Notes: a model not told the origin generated them from the letters alone. A stretch of DNA of 64,000 nt from Pseudomonadota bacterium (GCA_021325655.1 JAJPGT010000106.1:1-64000); one strand, 5' to 3'. Shown: positions 48,206-58,368, numbered from the stretch's first letter. A program made the numbers and translations.

Positions 48206-49931
48206 CGCTCCCGGTCTCGATGCCAGCGGCGGCAACGCCCGGCTGCTGGTGCTCGCGACGCTGTTCCTCGGTGTCCTGCTCGTGCTCGGGTTCCGCCTGT
48301 ACCAGGTGCAGCTCTTGGAGCATGACAAGTTCAGCGCGCTGGCGACCGCCGAGCACCGCGGGACGATCCCGATCGTCCCGCGACGGGGGGCGATCCTGGA
48401 TACCGAAGGTCATCCATTGGCGATCTCGGTGCTGTACGACAGCGTCTTCGTCGTCGGCAGCCAGGTGAAGGATCCGCAGCTCGTCGCGCAGCGCCTCGCC
48501 CCGATCCTGGAGATGCCGCCGGAGGAGATCGCGGCACAGATTGACCCCAAGAGTACGATCCCGGTGCTGGTCAAGGCGCGGCTGCCGGCGGCGATCGCGG
48601 CGCGGGTCAGGGCGCTCGGGTTGAACGGGGTGTTCCTGGAGCAGGCGCCGTCACGGGAGTACCCGGAGGGCAGCATCGCCGCGCAGGTGCTCGGCTTCGT
48701 CGGGCGCGACTTCCACGGCCTAGCTGGGCTGGAGCTCAGCCTGGACGACGTGCTCGCCGGCAAGCAGGGCGCCATCGAGTCCGAATGGGATACTACCGGG
48801 CGGGAGATCTCCATCGCACGGCGGGTCGTCTCCCCGGCCGTCGAGGGCACAGATGTTGTGCTCACCCTGGACCGCTACGTCCAGCGCACCGCCGAGCGTA
48901 TCCTGGCCAACGCGGTGCTGGAGAACAAAGCGACCGGCGGGGTGATCCTGGTGATGAATCCCCGCACCGGCGCACTGCTGGCGATGGCGCACGTGCCGAC
49001 CTACTCGCTCACCGACGACGAGATCTACAAGCCCGGACACGACGACCTCTACAAGCCCGTCTGGGTGACCGACCAGTACGAGCCCGGCTCGGTGATGAAG
49101 GTCATCACCATGGCGGCTGGCATCAACGAAGGCGTGGTCACCCCGCGGACCACCATCGAGGACAAGGGTTATGTGGTGATCGATGGGGTGACGATCCACA
49201 ACTGGGATGGGCGGGCCAACGGCGTCATTGACATGACCCAGGTGCTCGTCCATTCTGCCAACGTGGGCTCCCAGTTCGTCAGCGGCCGGCTCGGCAAGGA
49301 GCGCTTCTACCACTACCTGGAGCTGTTCGGCTTCGGCCAGCCTACCAACGTTGGGCTGCCAGGGGAGACGCCCGGACTGGTGCGCGACTACACCGCCGAG
49401 GGGTGGACGCGGCTGGACCTAGCGACGAACTCCTACGGCCAGGGGGTGGCTGTTACGCCGTTGCAGATGCTCAGCGCGGTCGCCGTGCTTGGCAACGACG
49501 GCACGCTGATGAAGCCGATGCTGGTCCAGGAGACGCGCGGGCCGGGCGGGCAGGTGTTCCAGCCACAGGCAGTGCGCCAGGTCGTCTCGCCGGAGACGGC
49601 ACGCACGTTGCGGACCATGATGGTTGCCGTGATGAACCAGCCGGCGCTGGAGCAGGACCGGGTGCCTGGCTACGTCATCGCCGGAAAGACCGGAACCGCG
49701 GATTTCGCCACCACGAGCGGGTATAACACGGGCAAGACCTACGCCTCGGTCGTGGCGCTGCTGCCGGCCGACGAGCCGCGCCTGGCTATCCTGGTGCGCC
49801 TGGACGCGCCCGAGAAGATCTACGGTGGCATCGTCGCCGCGCCGGTGTTGAAGCAGCTCGTGGAGGAGCTCGTGACCTACTACCGCATTCCGCCCTCCGC
49901 GGACGTGCACGCTTCGGCCCAGACGGGGTAG
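48192..49931 (+). CDS. ftsI: Division transpeptidase FtsI (class B penicillin-binding protein)
   Basis: This 579-residue protein starts at ATG 48192 after GGAGGGG. One N-terminal membrane helix (LLVLATLFLGVLLVLGFRLY) precedes a PBP dimerisation domain (PIVPRRGAILDTEGHPLAIS). The transpeptidase domain has the active-site serine Ser300 in YEPGSVMKVI (SxxK), VHSANVGSQF (SxN) and Lys499 in IAGKTGTADF (KTG). There are no PASTA repeats. It crosslinks septal peptidoglycan outside the membrane, with FtsW. In many genomes murE follows; here murF comes 11 bases later. Confidence 0.96.
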   Translation: MTAANAPGLDASGGNARLLVLATLFLGVLLVLGFRLYQVQLLEHDKFSALATAEHRGTIPIVPRRGAILDTEGHPLAISVLYDSVFVVGSQVKDPQLVAQRLAPILEMPPEEIAAQIDPKSTIPVLVKARLPAAIAARVRALGLNGVFLEQAPSREYPEGSIAAQVLGFVGRDFHGLAGLELSLDDVLAGKQGAIESEWDTTGREISIARRVVSPAVEGTDVVLTLDRYVQRTAERILANAVLENKATGGVILVMNPRTGALLAMAHVPTYSLTDDEIYKPGHDDLYKPVWVTDQYEPGSVMKVITMAAGINEGVVTPRTTIEDKGYVVIDGVTIHNWDGRANGVIDMTQVLVHSANVGSQFVSGRLGKERFYHYLELFGFGQPTNVGLPGETPGLVRDYTAEGWTRLDLATNSYGQGVAVTPLQMLSAVAVLGNDGTLMKPMLVQETRGPGGQVFQPQAVRQVVSPETARTLRTMMVAVMNQPALEQDRVPGYVIAGKTGTADFATTSGYNTGKTYASVVALLPADEPRLAILVRLDAPEKIYGGIVAAPVLKQLVEELVTYYRIPPSADVHASAQTG

Positions 49932-49942
49932 GGTCCAGTCAG

Positions 49943-51361
49943 ATGCCGACCACCCCACTGTCCGACATCGACCTGCCGCTTGCCGACGTGCTGGCCGCGA
50001 CTGGCGGCGCGCTGAGGGGGGGCAACCCCCGCCTCCACTTCAGCAACGTCGCGGTCGATTCCCGCCTCGTCACCCCGGGGGCGCTGTTTGTCGCGCTGCG
50101 CGGTGAGCATGTGGATGGCCACCAGTTCGTCGCCGAGGCGCTCGCGCGGGGGGCGCGCGGAGCCCTAGTGGAGCGCCTGCCACCGCCGAGCGCCACGGAG
50201 GGGACGCCCGACAGCCCGGCCCTCATCTGCGTTCCAGACACGTACCGGGCGTTGCAGGACCTCGGCCGCTACTGGCGCGCCCGCATCAGCCCGGTCGTCG
50301 TCGGGATTACCGGCAGCGTCGGCAAGACGACCACCAAAGAGGCGATCGCCGAGGTGCTGGCGCAGCGCTTCACGGTGCTCCGTAGCGAGGGTAATCTGAA
50401 CACCGAGGTGGGCATGCCGCTGATGCTGCTCCGGGCGCGGCCGAGCCACCAGGTGCTAGTGCTGGAGATGGGCGCCTACAACGCTGGCGACATCCGGCTG
50501 CTGGCTGAGATCGCCCGTCCCAGCGTCGGCGTCGTCACCAGCGTCCAACCGGTCCATCTAGAGCGGCTGGGAAGCATCGAGCGCATCCAGCAGACGAAGC
50601 AGGAGCTGGTGGAGGCGCTCCCAGCGAATGGGGTCGCGGTGCTCAACGCGGACGACGTGCGGGTCCGGGCGATGGCCACGGCGACGCGGGCGCGGGTGCG
50701 GACCTTCGGGCTGAGCCCCGATGCCGAGGTGCGCGCGGAGGGCATCGTCGGTCGGGGCCTGGGCGGGGTTGACTTCACGCTCGTCCACGGCGACTGCCGC
50801 CTGCCGGTGCACCTCGCGCTGCTCGGCCGGCACACGGTGTACGCCGCCCTCGCCGCGGTGGTGGTTGGCCTGGCCCTGGGCCTCCCACTGGAGGAGGCGG
50901 CCGCCGGTCTGGGGCATATCCCGGCCTCGGTCCGCATCCTAGTCAGGCCGGGGCTCAGCGGGGCGCTCATCGTCGACGACACCTACAACGCCAGCCCGGA
51001 GTCCGCGCTCGCGGCGCTGAACCTACTGGCGGAGCTGGACGGCCGGCGGGTAGCGGTGCTGGGGGACATGCTGGAGCTGGGCAGCTACGAGGAGCCGGGC
51101 CACCGCCGCGTTGGCTCGCGGGCCGGCGAGGTGGCCGACGTCCTCGTCACCGTCGGCCCGCGAGCCCGTTGGATCGCCGAGGAGGCGCGCCGGATGAGCC
51201 GACCGCCCGCGACGATCGTCGCGGCGAACGACCGGGCGGAGGCGTTCGAGCAGCTCCGGCGTATCCTGCAGCCGGGCGACGTCGTTCTCGTAAAGGGCTC
51301 TCGGGCGATGCAGATGGAGCATCTGGCACGGGCGCTGCGCGGCGAGGCAGGGGGGCACTAG
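49943..51361 (+). CDS. murF: UDP-N-acetylmuramoyl-tripeptide:D-Ala-D-Ala ligase MurF
   Basis: This 472-residue Mur ligase has an N-terminal UDP-binding domain (VDSRLVTPGALFVALRGEHV), the central ATPase motif VVGITGSVGKTTTKEAIAEV, the carbamoyl-Lys region LEMGAYNAGDI, and the C-terminal domain with IVDDTYNASPESALAALNLL and VAVLGDMLELG. The DTYNANP-like motif (here DTYNASP) separates MurF from MurC, D and E. It adds D-Ala-D-Ala to the UDP-MurNAc-tripeptide in the cytosol. The MurE ligase that makes the tripeptide is not in the cluster. Confidence 0.97.
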   Translation: MPTTPLSDIDLPLADVLAATGGALRGGNPRLHFSNVAVDSRLVTPGALFVALRGEHVDGHQFVAEALARGARGALVERLPPPSATEGTPDSPALICVPDTYRALQDLGRYWRARISPVVVGITGSVGKTTTKEAIAEVLAQRFTVLRSEGNLNTEVGMPLMLLRARPSHQVLVLEMGAYNAGDIRLLAEIARPSVGVVTSVQPVHLERLGSIERIQQTKQELVEALPANGVAVLNADDVRVRAMATATRARVRTFGLSPDAEVRAEGIVGRGLGGVDFTLVHGDCRLPVHLALLGRHTVYAALAAVVVGLALGLPLEEAAAGLGHIPASVRILVRPGLSGALIVDDTYNASPESALAALNLLAELDGRRVAVLGDMLELGSYEEPGHRRVGSRAGEVADVLVTVGPRARWIAEEARRMSRPPATIVAANDRAEAFEQLRRILQPGDVVLVKGSRAMQMEHLARALRGEAGGH

Positions 51362-51366
51362 CAGCG

Positions 51367-52350
51367 ATGGAACCGTTGCCGCTATCACTCGGACTCGGCG
51401 TCGCCGCCTTCATCGTCGCGATGCTGGCGGGCTACCCGTATCTCAGCTTCCTGCGGCGCCACGGGCTGGGCAAAAAGATCCGGTCCGAGGGACCCAGCAG
51501 CCACGTCGAGAAGGTCGGCACCCCTACCATGGGCGGGGTGCTCATCTGGGGCACCGCGCTGCTGGTGACGCTGCTGACGACCGCGCTGTTCTATCGCGAG
51601 AGCGGCCGCTCGATTCTGTACCCCCTGTTCGTGCTGGTCGCCTCCGGGGTGCTGGGGCTGATCGACGACCGCATGTCGCTGATCGGCGGCCGGGGCGAGG
51701 GGATGCGAGCGCGCTTCAAGCTCGCCTGGCAGCTCGGCATCGCCGCGGTGGCCGCCTGCGGGCTCTACTTCATCCTCGGCATCGACCGCCTGTTTCTGCC
51801 CACCGTGCGCCAGGCGGTGCACCTGGGCGGCCCGGCCTTCATCCTGCTGGGCATCTTCAGCATCGTCGGCGCGGCCAACGCGGTAAACCTGACTGACGGG
51901 CTGGATGGCCTGGCGGGGACGACCGCGGCCTGGGCCTTCGGCGCGTACGCCACCATCGCCTACCTGTACGGCCAGTTCTACCTGATGACCTTCTGCCTGG
52001 TCGTCATGGGCGCCCTGCTCGCCTTCCTCTGGTTCAACGCCCATCCGGCCCAGGTGTTCATGGGTGATACGGGCTCGCTCGCCGTCGGCGCCACGCTCGC
52101 GGTGGTCGCACTGATGACCGGCCAGGTGCTGCTGCTGCCGATCATCGGGGTGATCTTCGTCGCCGAGGCGCTGTCCGTTATCCTCCAGGTAGGCTACTTC
52201 AAAGCGACCGGGGGCCGGCGGCTGCTCCGCATGTCCCCCTTACACCACCACTTCGAGCTGATGGGCTGGTCCGAGACGCAGATTACCCAGCGGTTCTGGC
52301 TGATCAGCATTCTCGCCTCGATCCTCGGCATCGCCCTGGCGCTGATTTAA
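51367..52350 (+). CDS. mraY: Phospho-N-acetylmuramoyl-pentapeptide transferase MraY
   Basis: This 327-residue integral membrane enzyme has about ten helices and the family landmarks KKIRSEGPSSHVEKVGTPTM, MGGVL, GVLGLIDDRMS, ANAVNLTDGLDGLAGTTAA, WFNAHPAQVFMGDTGSLAVG and the histidine segment RMSPLHHHFELMGWSE. It links phospho-MurNAc-pentapeptide to undecaprenyl phosphate, forming lipid I. It starts five bases after the murF stop. A gap of about 150 bases follows before murD. Confidence 0.97.
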   Translation: MEPLPLSLGLGVAAFIVAMLAGYPYLSFLRRHGLGKKIRSEGPSSHVEKVGTPTMGGVLIWGTALLVTLLTTALFYRESGRSILYPLFVLVASGVLGLIDDRMSLIGGRGEGMRARFKLAWQLGIAAVAACGLYFILGIDRLFLPTVRQAVHLGGPAFILLGIFSIVGAANAVNLTDGLDGLAGTTAAWAFGAYATIAYLYGQFYLMTFCLVVMGALLAFLWFNAHPAQVFMGDTGSLAVGATLAVVALMTGQVLLLPIIGVIFVAEALSVILQVGYFKATGGRRLLRMSPLHHHFELMGWSETQITQRFWLISILASILGIALALI

Positions 52351-52502
52351 ATGGCCCGAACGCTCCTGCTCTCCCCACTCTGGATGCACGCCGCCGGTTG
52401 TCTGCCGGCCGTGGGCCGCGCGCCGATAACCGCGGGCGCCGACCGGCGTGAGGGCTGGCTAGCGTGCGCTCCGGCAGTCGCGAGCGTTAAGAGGTGGCGG
52501 GC

Positions 52503-53894
52503 ATGAGCGCCGGCAGGGGCTCGGCGCCCAGCTACCGGGGCAAGCGCGTTGTCGTAGTCGGGCTGGCGCGCGAAGGGATCGACCTGGCGCGCTTCCTGAA
52601 CGCGGAGGGGGCGCGTGTCACTGTGACCGACACGAAACGGGCCGAGCTACTGGACCGCGAGCTGGCGGCGCTGGAGGATCTGCGGCTGCGCTACATCCTC
52701 GGCGGCCACCCGATCGGGCTGCTGCTGGACGACACGGAGGCGCTGTTCGTCAGTCCCGGGGTGTCGCAGGAGACTCCGCTGGTGCAGGAGGCGCGGCGGC
52801 GCGGGATCGAGGTCTCCAGCGCCACCCGGCTCTTCTTCCAGCGTTGCCCGGGGCGTATCGTCGGGATCACCGGATCGAGCGGCAAGGGCACCACCACGGG
52901 GCTGGTGGGGGAGATGCTGCGCGCGGCCGGGCGCGACACGCGCGTGGGTGGCAACATCGGCGTCCCGCTCCTCGGGCAACTGGCGACAATGACCGAGCAG
53001 ACCTGGGTGGTGCTGGAGCTATCCAGCTTCCAGCTCGAGACGCTGGACGCCAGCCCCCGCGTCGCCGCGATCACCAATATCGCCCCGAACCACCTCGACC
53101 GCCACGGGACCATGGAGGCGTACGTCGCCGCCAAGCGGCACATCTTCTAGTTCCAGTCGTCCGCTGACTGGTGCATCCTGAACGCGGACGATGCCGCGAG
53201 CCGGCAGTTCGCCCCCCCTTCGCGGGTGCTGCGCTTCAGCCTGGAGCACCCGGTGGAGGGCGCCTACCTGCGCGGGGAGACGCTGTACGCCCGGCTGGGC
53301 GACACAGAGCAGATGATCGCGTCGCGGAGTGACTCCCCGCTGCGCGGCCGGCACAACCTGGCCAATACCCTGGCGGCGTGCGCGGTGGCGCTGGCCTGTG
53401 GGGTGGAGGCCACGGCGATGCGACGCGGGATTCAGGCATTCACGGGGCTGCCGCACCGCTTGCAGCCGGTTGGCGAGGTGCAGGGCGTGCAGTTCGTCGA
53501 TGATTCCATCGCGACCTCGCCCGACCGTGCGCTCGCCGCGCTGCGTGCCTTCGACGAGCCGCTGGTGGTGATCGCCGGGGGACGCGACAAGCACCTGCCG
53601 CTGGACGAGTGGGCGGCTGCGCTGGCGCAGCGGGCGCGGCACGTGGTGCTGCTCGGGGAGCTCGCGGATCCGATCGCCGCGGCGCTGCGGCGCGTCGCGC
53701 CAGGGTATGCCGCCATCTCGCATGTCGGCTCGATGCAGGAGGCGGTGGCGCGGGCATTCGCCCTGGCTGAGCCTGGTACTATCGTCCTGCTCTCGCCCGG
53801 GGGGACCAGCTTCGACATGTTCGCGGATTTCGAAGCGCGCGGGCGCGCCTTCCAGACGGCGGTGCGGGCATTGCGGGAGCGTGTCGGTGCCTAG
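52503..53894 (+). pseudogene. murD: UDP-N-acetylmuramoyl-L-alanine:D-glutamate ligase MurD, interrupted by an in-frame TAG
   Basis: From ATG 52503 (AGGTGG upstream) a MurD runs 215 codons to AKRHIF, then TAG (53148-53150). The same frame goes on with FQSSADWCILNADDAASRQF to the normal end at 53894. No frameshift is needed. Read through, it is 463 residues, the usual MurD length. The N-terminal VVVVGLAREGIDLARFL, ATPase GITGSSGKGTTTG and LELSSFQLETL lie before the stop; GRHNLANTLAACAVA, FVDDSIATSPDRAL and GGRDKHLP lie after. MurD adds D-Glu to UDP-MurNAc-Ala and is essential, so base error, suppression or a second murD must explain this. Confidence 0.9.
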
Positions 53895-55188
53895 CGCGAC
53901 CCGGCGAGCCGACTGGCTCCTGCTCGGCGCGGTCGTGGCGTTGCTCATCCTGGGCGCGCTGATGGTCTACAGCGCCAGCTTCGTCGTCGCCCACAACGAG
54001 TTCCACGACGACCTGTATTTTCTGACCCGCCAGGTGCTCTGGATTGTCGTCGGGGCACTCTGCATGGGGCTCGTCGCCCGCAGCGATTACCATCGCTGGC
54101 GGCGCTTCTCCACACTGGCGCTCGGCGTCTGCCTGGTCACGCTGGTACTGGTGATGGTGCCTGGGCTCGGGGTGACCAGCTATGGCGCACAGCGCTGGCT
54201 GCAGCTCGGGCCACTGCCGCCGGTGCAGCCGAGCGAGTTCGCCAAGCTGGCGCTGGTGCTGTACATGTCCGACTGGCTCGCGCAGAAGGGCAAGCAGGTG
54301 GGCGAGTTCGCCTACGGCGCGATCCCGTTCGTGATTGTGCTCGGGATCGTCGCCGGGCTGGTGATGCTGGAGCCAGACCTGGGGACGACCATCATTATCA
54401 TGGCGACGGCGATCTCGCTGTTCTTTATCGCCGGCGCCAACCTGCTGCACTTTCTGCTCGGGCTGGTGCTCGCCTCGCTCGGCGCCCTGTGGTTCGTCGT
54501 CACCGCCAGCTATCGGATGGATCGTATCACCGCGTTCCTGGATCCCTGGCGAGACCAGCAGGGGGCCGGCTGGCACACGATCCAGACCCTGATCGCGCTC
54601 GGCTCCGGTGGGCTCACCGGCCTGGGGCTGGGCGCCAGCCGCCAGAAGTTCTACTACGTCCCGAACGCGCACACCGACACGATTTTCGCCATCATCGGGG
54701 AGGAGATCGGGTTCGTCGGGACGCTGCTGGTCCTGCTGCTGTTCGCGGTGTTCGCCTGGCGCGGATTGCTCGCCGCCAGCCGGGCCCCAGACACGTACGG
54801 TCGGCTGCTGGCGACGGGCGCCACCTGCATGATCGTCTGGCAGGCGCTGGTCAACATCGCCGTGGTAACCAATACCGCCCCGTACACCGGTGTCACCCTG
54901 CCGTTTGTCAGCTTCGGCGGCTCCTCTATCGTCGTCTCACTGGTCGCCACCGGCCTGATCATCAGTGTCTCTCGCGGCAAGCCCGCCGCTGAGCCGGTCC
55001 TCCGCGCCACGCCAGAACCGGCCCGGCTCGAGGGTGTGCTGCTCCTTGCCCGTGGTGCGCCACGCGGCGCACCACGGATCCGACCGCTGCTGGTGGGCCG
55101 CTCGCTCGCCGCAGCGCGTGCTCCTGGCGCGCCCGCAGCCCGCCGGGCGCGCCGCGCCTCTGTCGGGCGCCGGAGCTGGCGTGGCTGA
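53887..55188 (+). CDS. ftsW: Lipid II polymerase/division protein FtsW (SEDS family)
   Basis: This 433-residue protein starts at GTG 53887, overlapping the murD stop; GTG 53881 is the alternative. About ten membrane helices carry SEDS landmarks: LGALMVYSASFVVAH, YGAQRWLQLGPLPPVQPSEF, LEPDLGTTIIIMATAISLFF, GLTGLGLGASRQKFYYVPNA with HTDTIFAIIGEEIGFVG, and VTLPFVSFGGSSIVVSL. It polymerises septal glycan with FtsI. The last 60 or so residues are an Arg/Ala/Pro-rich cytosolic tail. murG, which usually follows ftsW, is missing; murC overlaps the ftsW end by eight bases. Confidence 0.96.
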   Translation: MPSATRRADWLLLGAVVALLILGALMVYSASFVVAHNEFHDDLYFLTRQVLWIVVGALCMGLVARSDYHRWRRFSTLALGVCLVTLVLVMVPGLGVTSYGAQRWLQLGPLPPVQPSEFAKLALVLYMSDWLAQKGKQVGEFAYGAIPFVIVLGIVAGLVMLEPDLGTTIIIMATAISLFFIAGANLLHFLLGLVLASLGALWFVVTASYRMDRITAFLDPWRDQQGAGWHTIQTLIALGSGGLTGLGLGASRQKFYYVPNAHTDTIFAIIGEEIGFVGTLLVLLLFAVFAWRGLLAASRAPDTYGRLLATGATCMIVWQALVNIAVVTNTAPYTGVTLPFVSFGGSSIVVSLVATGLIISVSRGKPAAEPVLRATPEPARLEGVLLLARGAPRGAPRIRPLLVGRSLAAARAPGAPAARRARRASVGRRSWRG

Positions 55189-56590
55189 GCCCGGAGGCCC
55201 GGATCCGGCGTGGGCGCTCCGTGCAGCGCAGCGGGTACACTGCGTCGGCGTGGCGGGCAGTGGGATGAGCAGCCTGGCGCTGCTGCTGCGGGCGCTGGGC
55301 AAGCGCGTGACGGGCTCGGACCTGGGCGGCGGGGCGGCGCGAGAGCGGCTGGCGGCGGCGGGCGTCACGGTGTATCACGGGCATCGAGCCGAGCAGGCCG
55401 CGGGCGCCGACCTGCTGATTCGCTCCGCCGCAGTCGGCCTGGACAACCCGGAGGTCGCCTGGGCCCGCGAGCGCGGCGTGCCGGTGCTCACCCATGCCCA
55501 GGCCCTCGGGGCGCTGATGCGGGATCGCATCGGCCTGGCGGTGGCAGGGACACACGGCAAGACCACGACGACGGCGCTGCTGGCCTGGATCCTCCACGTG
55601 GCCGGACTGGATCCAACGCTGGCGCTCGGCGGCGAGGCGATCAACTTCAACGCCAGCGCCCGGCTCGGCCGCAGCCTGTACCTGGTAGTGGAAGCGGACG
55701 AGTTCGACCGCCGCTTCCTAGAGCTCTGCCCGCGGCTGGCGATCATCACCAGCATCGAGGCTGACCACCTGGACTGCTTTCGCGACCTGGATGAGATCGT
55801 CCAGGCGTTCCGTGCGTTCGTGGAGCGGGTCCACCCGGATGGTCTGCTGGTGACCTGCGCCGACGCCGCGCTACTCGACTCGCTCGACCTTCCCCGCCGT
55901 CGGGAGCGGTACGGCTTCGCCGCTCACGCTGACTGGCGGGTCACCGCGTACCAGCCCCGGCGTGGCGGCGGCAGCGTCTTTCGACTGCGCGAGCCGGGGG
56001 GCGCCGAGGTCCGTTTCGAGCTGCCGCTGAATGGGCGGCACAACGCGGCCAACGCCGCCGCCGCAGTTGCGGCCGCGCGCTGGGCCGGGGCAAGTCTGGA
56101 GGCGGCGAGCGAAGCGCTGCGCTCGTTCCAGGGCACTCGGCGGCGGTTCGAGTACAAAGGGACGCGGGCTGGGGTGCTGGTGGTCGACGACTACGCGCAC
56201 CATCCCACCGAGCTGCGCGCCACCCTTGCCGCGGCGCGCGCCGTGCACCCGGGTCGGGTGATCGCCGTATTCCAGCCGCACACCATGAACCGGACACTGA
56301 AGCTGCTGCCAGAGTTCGCCGCCGCGTTCAGCGCCGCGGACCGGGTGGTGCTGCTGCCGATCTACACGCCGGCCGGCCGCGAGCGCGAGCTGCTGCCCGT
56401 CTCCTCGGCCGATCTGGCGGCCAGGATCCAGGGGGTGCCGGTAGACCTGGTGGACTCGCTCGATGAGGCGGTCGAGCGGCTGCGAGCGATCCTCCAGTCC
56501 GGCGATCTCGCACTGACACTGGGCGCGGGCGACGTCTATCTGGTGGGCGAGCGGCTGCTGGAGCAGTGGGCGCGGGAGGGCCGGCGATGA
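55181..56590 (+). CDS. murC: UDP-N-acetylmuramate:L-alanine ligase MurC
   Basis: The protein has 469 residues. GTG 55181 overlaps the ftsW stop and gives the expected N-terminus before HCVGVAGSGMSSLALLLRAL. The ATP site is VAGTHGKTTTTALLAWIL, followed by LVVEADEFDRRFLEL and TSIEADHLDCF. The C-terminal domain has GVLVVDDYAHHPTELRATL, the HHPTE motif specific for MurC, and FQPHTMNRT. It attaches L-Ala to UDP-MurNAc, the first peptide step. It overlaps murB by four bases (ATGA). Confidence 0.97.
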   Translation: MAEPGGPDPAWALRAAQRVHCVGVAGSGMSSLALLLRALGKRVTGSDLGGGAARERLAAAGVTVYHGHRAEQAAGADLLIRSAAVGLDNPEVAWARERGVPVLTHAQALGALMRDRIGLAVAGTHGKTTTTALLAWILHVAGLDPTLALGGEAINFNASARLGRSLYLVVEADEFDRRFLELCPRLAIITSIEADHLDCFRDLDEIVQAFRAFVERVHPDGLLVTCADAALLDSLDLPRRRERYGFAAHADWRVTAYQPRRGGGSVFRLREPGGAEVRFELPLNGRHNAANAAAAVAAARWAGASLEAASEALRSFQGTRRRFEYKGTRAGVLVVDDYAHHPTELRATLAAARAVHPGRVIAVFQPHTMNRTLKLLPEFAAAFSAADRVVLLPIYTPAGRERELLPVSSADLAARIQGVPVDLVDSLDEAVERLRAILQSGDLALTLGAGDVYLVGERLLEQWAREGRR

Positions 56591-57522
56591 GTCGGCTCGC
56601 GGCGCTGGGGGCGCTGCCGAGACGACCGCTGCTGCCGTTGACCTCGCTCAAAGTGGGCGGTCCGGCCGATTGGCTGTTGCGGACGAGTGAGCGGGAGCAC
56701 GCGATCGCTGCGCTCCAGATGGCGGTCGACGAAGGGCTGCCGGTCACCTTCCTGGGAGGGGGCTCGAACCTGCTCGTCAGCGATGCTGGCGTGGAGGGGC
56801 TGGTGCTCAAGCCGATGTTCGCCCGGGTGCAGATGCTGGTGGACCGCGACCAGGCCGTGCTCTACGCCGAGGCCGGCCAGTCGTTTTCGGCCCTGGCGCG
56901 GCGGCTGGCGCACCAGGGCTGGGCCGGGCTGGAGTGGGCGGTGAGCGTCCCCGGGACGATCGGCGGCGCGGTGGTGAACAACGCTGGCGCCTTCGGCGGG
57001 GCCTGTCAGGACGTGCTGCTGTCGGTAGACGTGGTCGACGCTGAGGGCCGGCTGCGCGAGCTGGACCCGGCCGCTCTAGCGTATCGGTATCGGTACAGCC
57101 GGCTCAAGGAGCGCGAGCTCGGGCTGCTGCTCGTCGTCGGCGCCCGCTTCGCGCTTCGACGGGCCGATCCGCACCTGCTGCGCCAGACCGTGCAGCGGCT
57201 CCAGGACCAGCGCACGCTCACACAGCCGCGCCAGCAGAGCGCCGGGAGCGTCTTTACCAACCCGGAGGGCGACTACGCGGGGCGGCTGGTGGAGGCAGCA
57301 GGATTGAAGGGGGCGACGATCGGCAAAGCCCAGGTCTCTCCGCAGCACGCGAACTTCATCGTGACTTTCCCCGGTGCCACGGCGGCGGACGTCTACGCCC
57401 TCATCGTGCTGATGCAGGAGGAGGTGTGGCGCCAGCACCGGGTCTGGCTCCGTCCCGAGATCCAGCTCGTCGGCCGCTGGAGCGAGGCGGAGCGCCGCCG
57501 GCTTGAAGCGCCCCTGGCATGA
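56587..57522 (+). CDS. murB: UDP-N-acetylenolpyruvoylglucosamine reductase MurB
   Basis: This 311-residue FAD enzyme, type II by length, has the [12 protein letters not shown] opening, [20 protein letters not shown] for FAD binding, [20 protein letters not shown], the YRYSRLKE segment with catalytic-region Arg/Tyr, [20 protein letters not shown] with the proton-donor Ser, and [13 protein letters not shown] ending in Gln/Glu-rich helices. It reduces the enolpyruvyl group with NADPH to give UDP-MurNAc. The start at ATG 56587 overlaps the murC stop. ftsQ overlaps its end. Confidence 0.97.
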   Translation: MSRLAALGALPRRPLLPLTSLKVGGPADWLLRTSEREHAIAALQMAVDEGLPVTFLGGGSNLLVSDAGVEGLVLKPMFARVQMLVDRDQAVLYAEAGQSFSALARRLAHQGWAGLEWAVSVPGTIGGAVVNNAGAFGGACQDVLLSVDVVDAEGRLRELDPAALAYRYRYSRLKERELGLLLVVGARFALRRADPHLLRQTVQRLQDQRTLTQPRQQSAGSVFTNPEGDYAGRLVEAAGLKGATIGKAQVSPQHANFIVTFPGATAADVYALIVLMQEEVWRQHRVWLRPEIQLVGRWSEAERRRLEAPLA

Positions 57523-58346
57523 TCCACCGGCAGTGGGTTCCTCGCTCCCGGGCGTTCCAGCAGCGAGCACGTATCCTGCAACGTCGCACCGAACGGCTGC
57601 GAGCTGCCGCGGACGAGCGGCCCGGCGCGGAGACCGGTGGGCACCGCCTGGCGGTCGTCCTGGCCCGAATGCTCGGGTTGGTCGCATTGCTCGCGCTTTC
57701 CGGGCTCTTGTATGATACGGCGACCTCCCCCGAGTTCCGCATTCGGCAGGTGACTGTTTCGGGTAACCACCTGCTCACCACCGACGAGGTCTTGGCGGCG
57801 GCGGCGGTACAGGGCACGAACAGCTTCTGGGTGCGCCGGTCGGAGGTAGCAGAGCGAGTCCAGCGCCTCGCCGCGGTCCGCGCGGTGGACGTGCGAGTCG
57901 CTCTGCCCGGACGGGTCGATCTGCTCATTCGCGAGCGGACGCCGTATGTGAGCTGGCAATCGGGTGACGCGATCTTTCTGGTCGACGTCGACGGCATTGT
58001 CCTGGGGACGCAGACCCCAGAGCAGCCGCTGATCGTTATCCATGACCTCGACGGCCCAGCCCCCGAGGCGGGGCAGCGTGTGGACCTCACCGCGATTCGG
58101 ACGGTGGCAGCATTGACGCAGGCGCTCCCCGGGGCGCTGGGCCTGGCGCCGTCGGAGTACGATTACTCCCGTGCCTTTGGGGTGGAAGTCCAGCCGCCGG
58201 GCGGCCCCCGGCTGCGGTTCGGGACAGAGGAGAATCTTGACGTGAAACTGGCGACGCTGGCGGCAGTGCAGGCCGAGCTCAGCCGCGAAGGCACCCGGCC
58301 CCAGCTTATCGACGTGCGCTTTCCCCAGCGCCCGTACTTCCGCTGA
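57519..58346 (+). CDS. ftsQ: Cell division protein FtsQ/DivIB (POTRA domain)
   Basis: This 275-residue protein starts at ATG 57519, overlapping the murB stop. A basic cytosolic N-terminus leads to one helix (VVLARMLGLVALLALSGLLY). The outer POTRA domain follows (FRIRQVTVSGNHLLTTDEVL, AVDVRVALPGRVDLLIRERT, PYVSWQSGDAIFLVDVDGIV). The C-terminal beta region ends IDVRFPQRPYFR, like other FtsQ proteins. It recruits FtsL and partners to the septum. ddl, often beside ftsQ, is not here. Confidence 0.94.
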   Translation: MIHRQWVPRSRAFQQRARILQRRTERLRAAADERPGAETGGHRLAVVLARMLGLVALLALSGLLYDTATSPEFRIRQVTVSGNHLLTTDEVLAAAAVQGTNSFWVRRSEVAERVQRLAAVRAVDVRVALPGRVDLLIRERTPYVSWQSGDAIFLVDVDGIVLGTQTPEQPLIVIHDLDGPAPEAGQRVDLTAIRTVAALTQALPGALGLAPSEYDYSRAFGVEVQPPGGPRLRFGTEENLDVKLATLAAVQAELSREGTRPQLIDVRFPQRPYFR

Positions 58347-58368
58347 GCGACCGGAGCGCGGAGAGCTG

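Noticed and set aside
53148..53150. TAG in murD as a pyrrolysine codon
   Set aside because: No pyrrolysine genes are visible, the position is not a known catalytic site in MurD, and no such MurD is known to me. A base error or suppression is far simpler.
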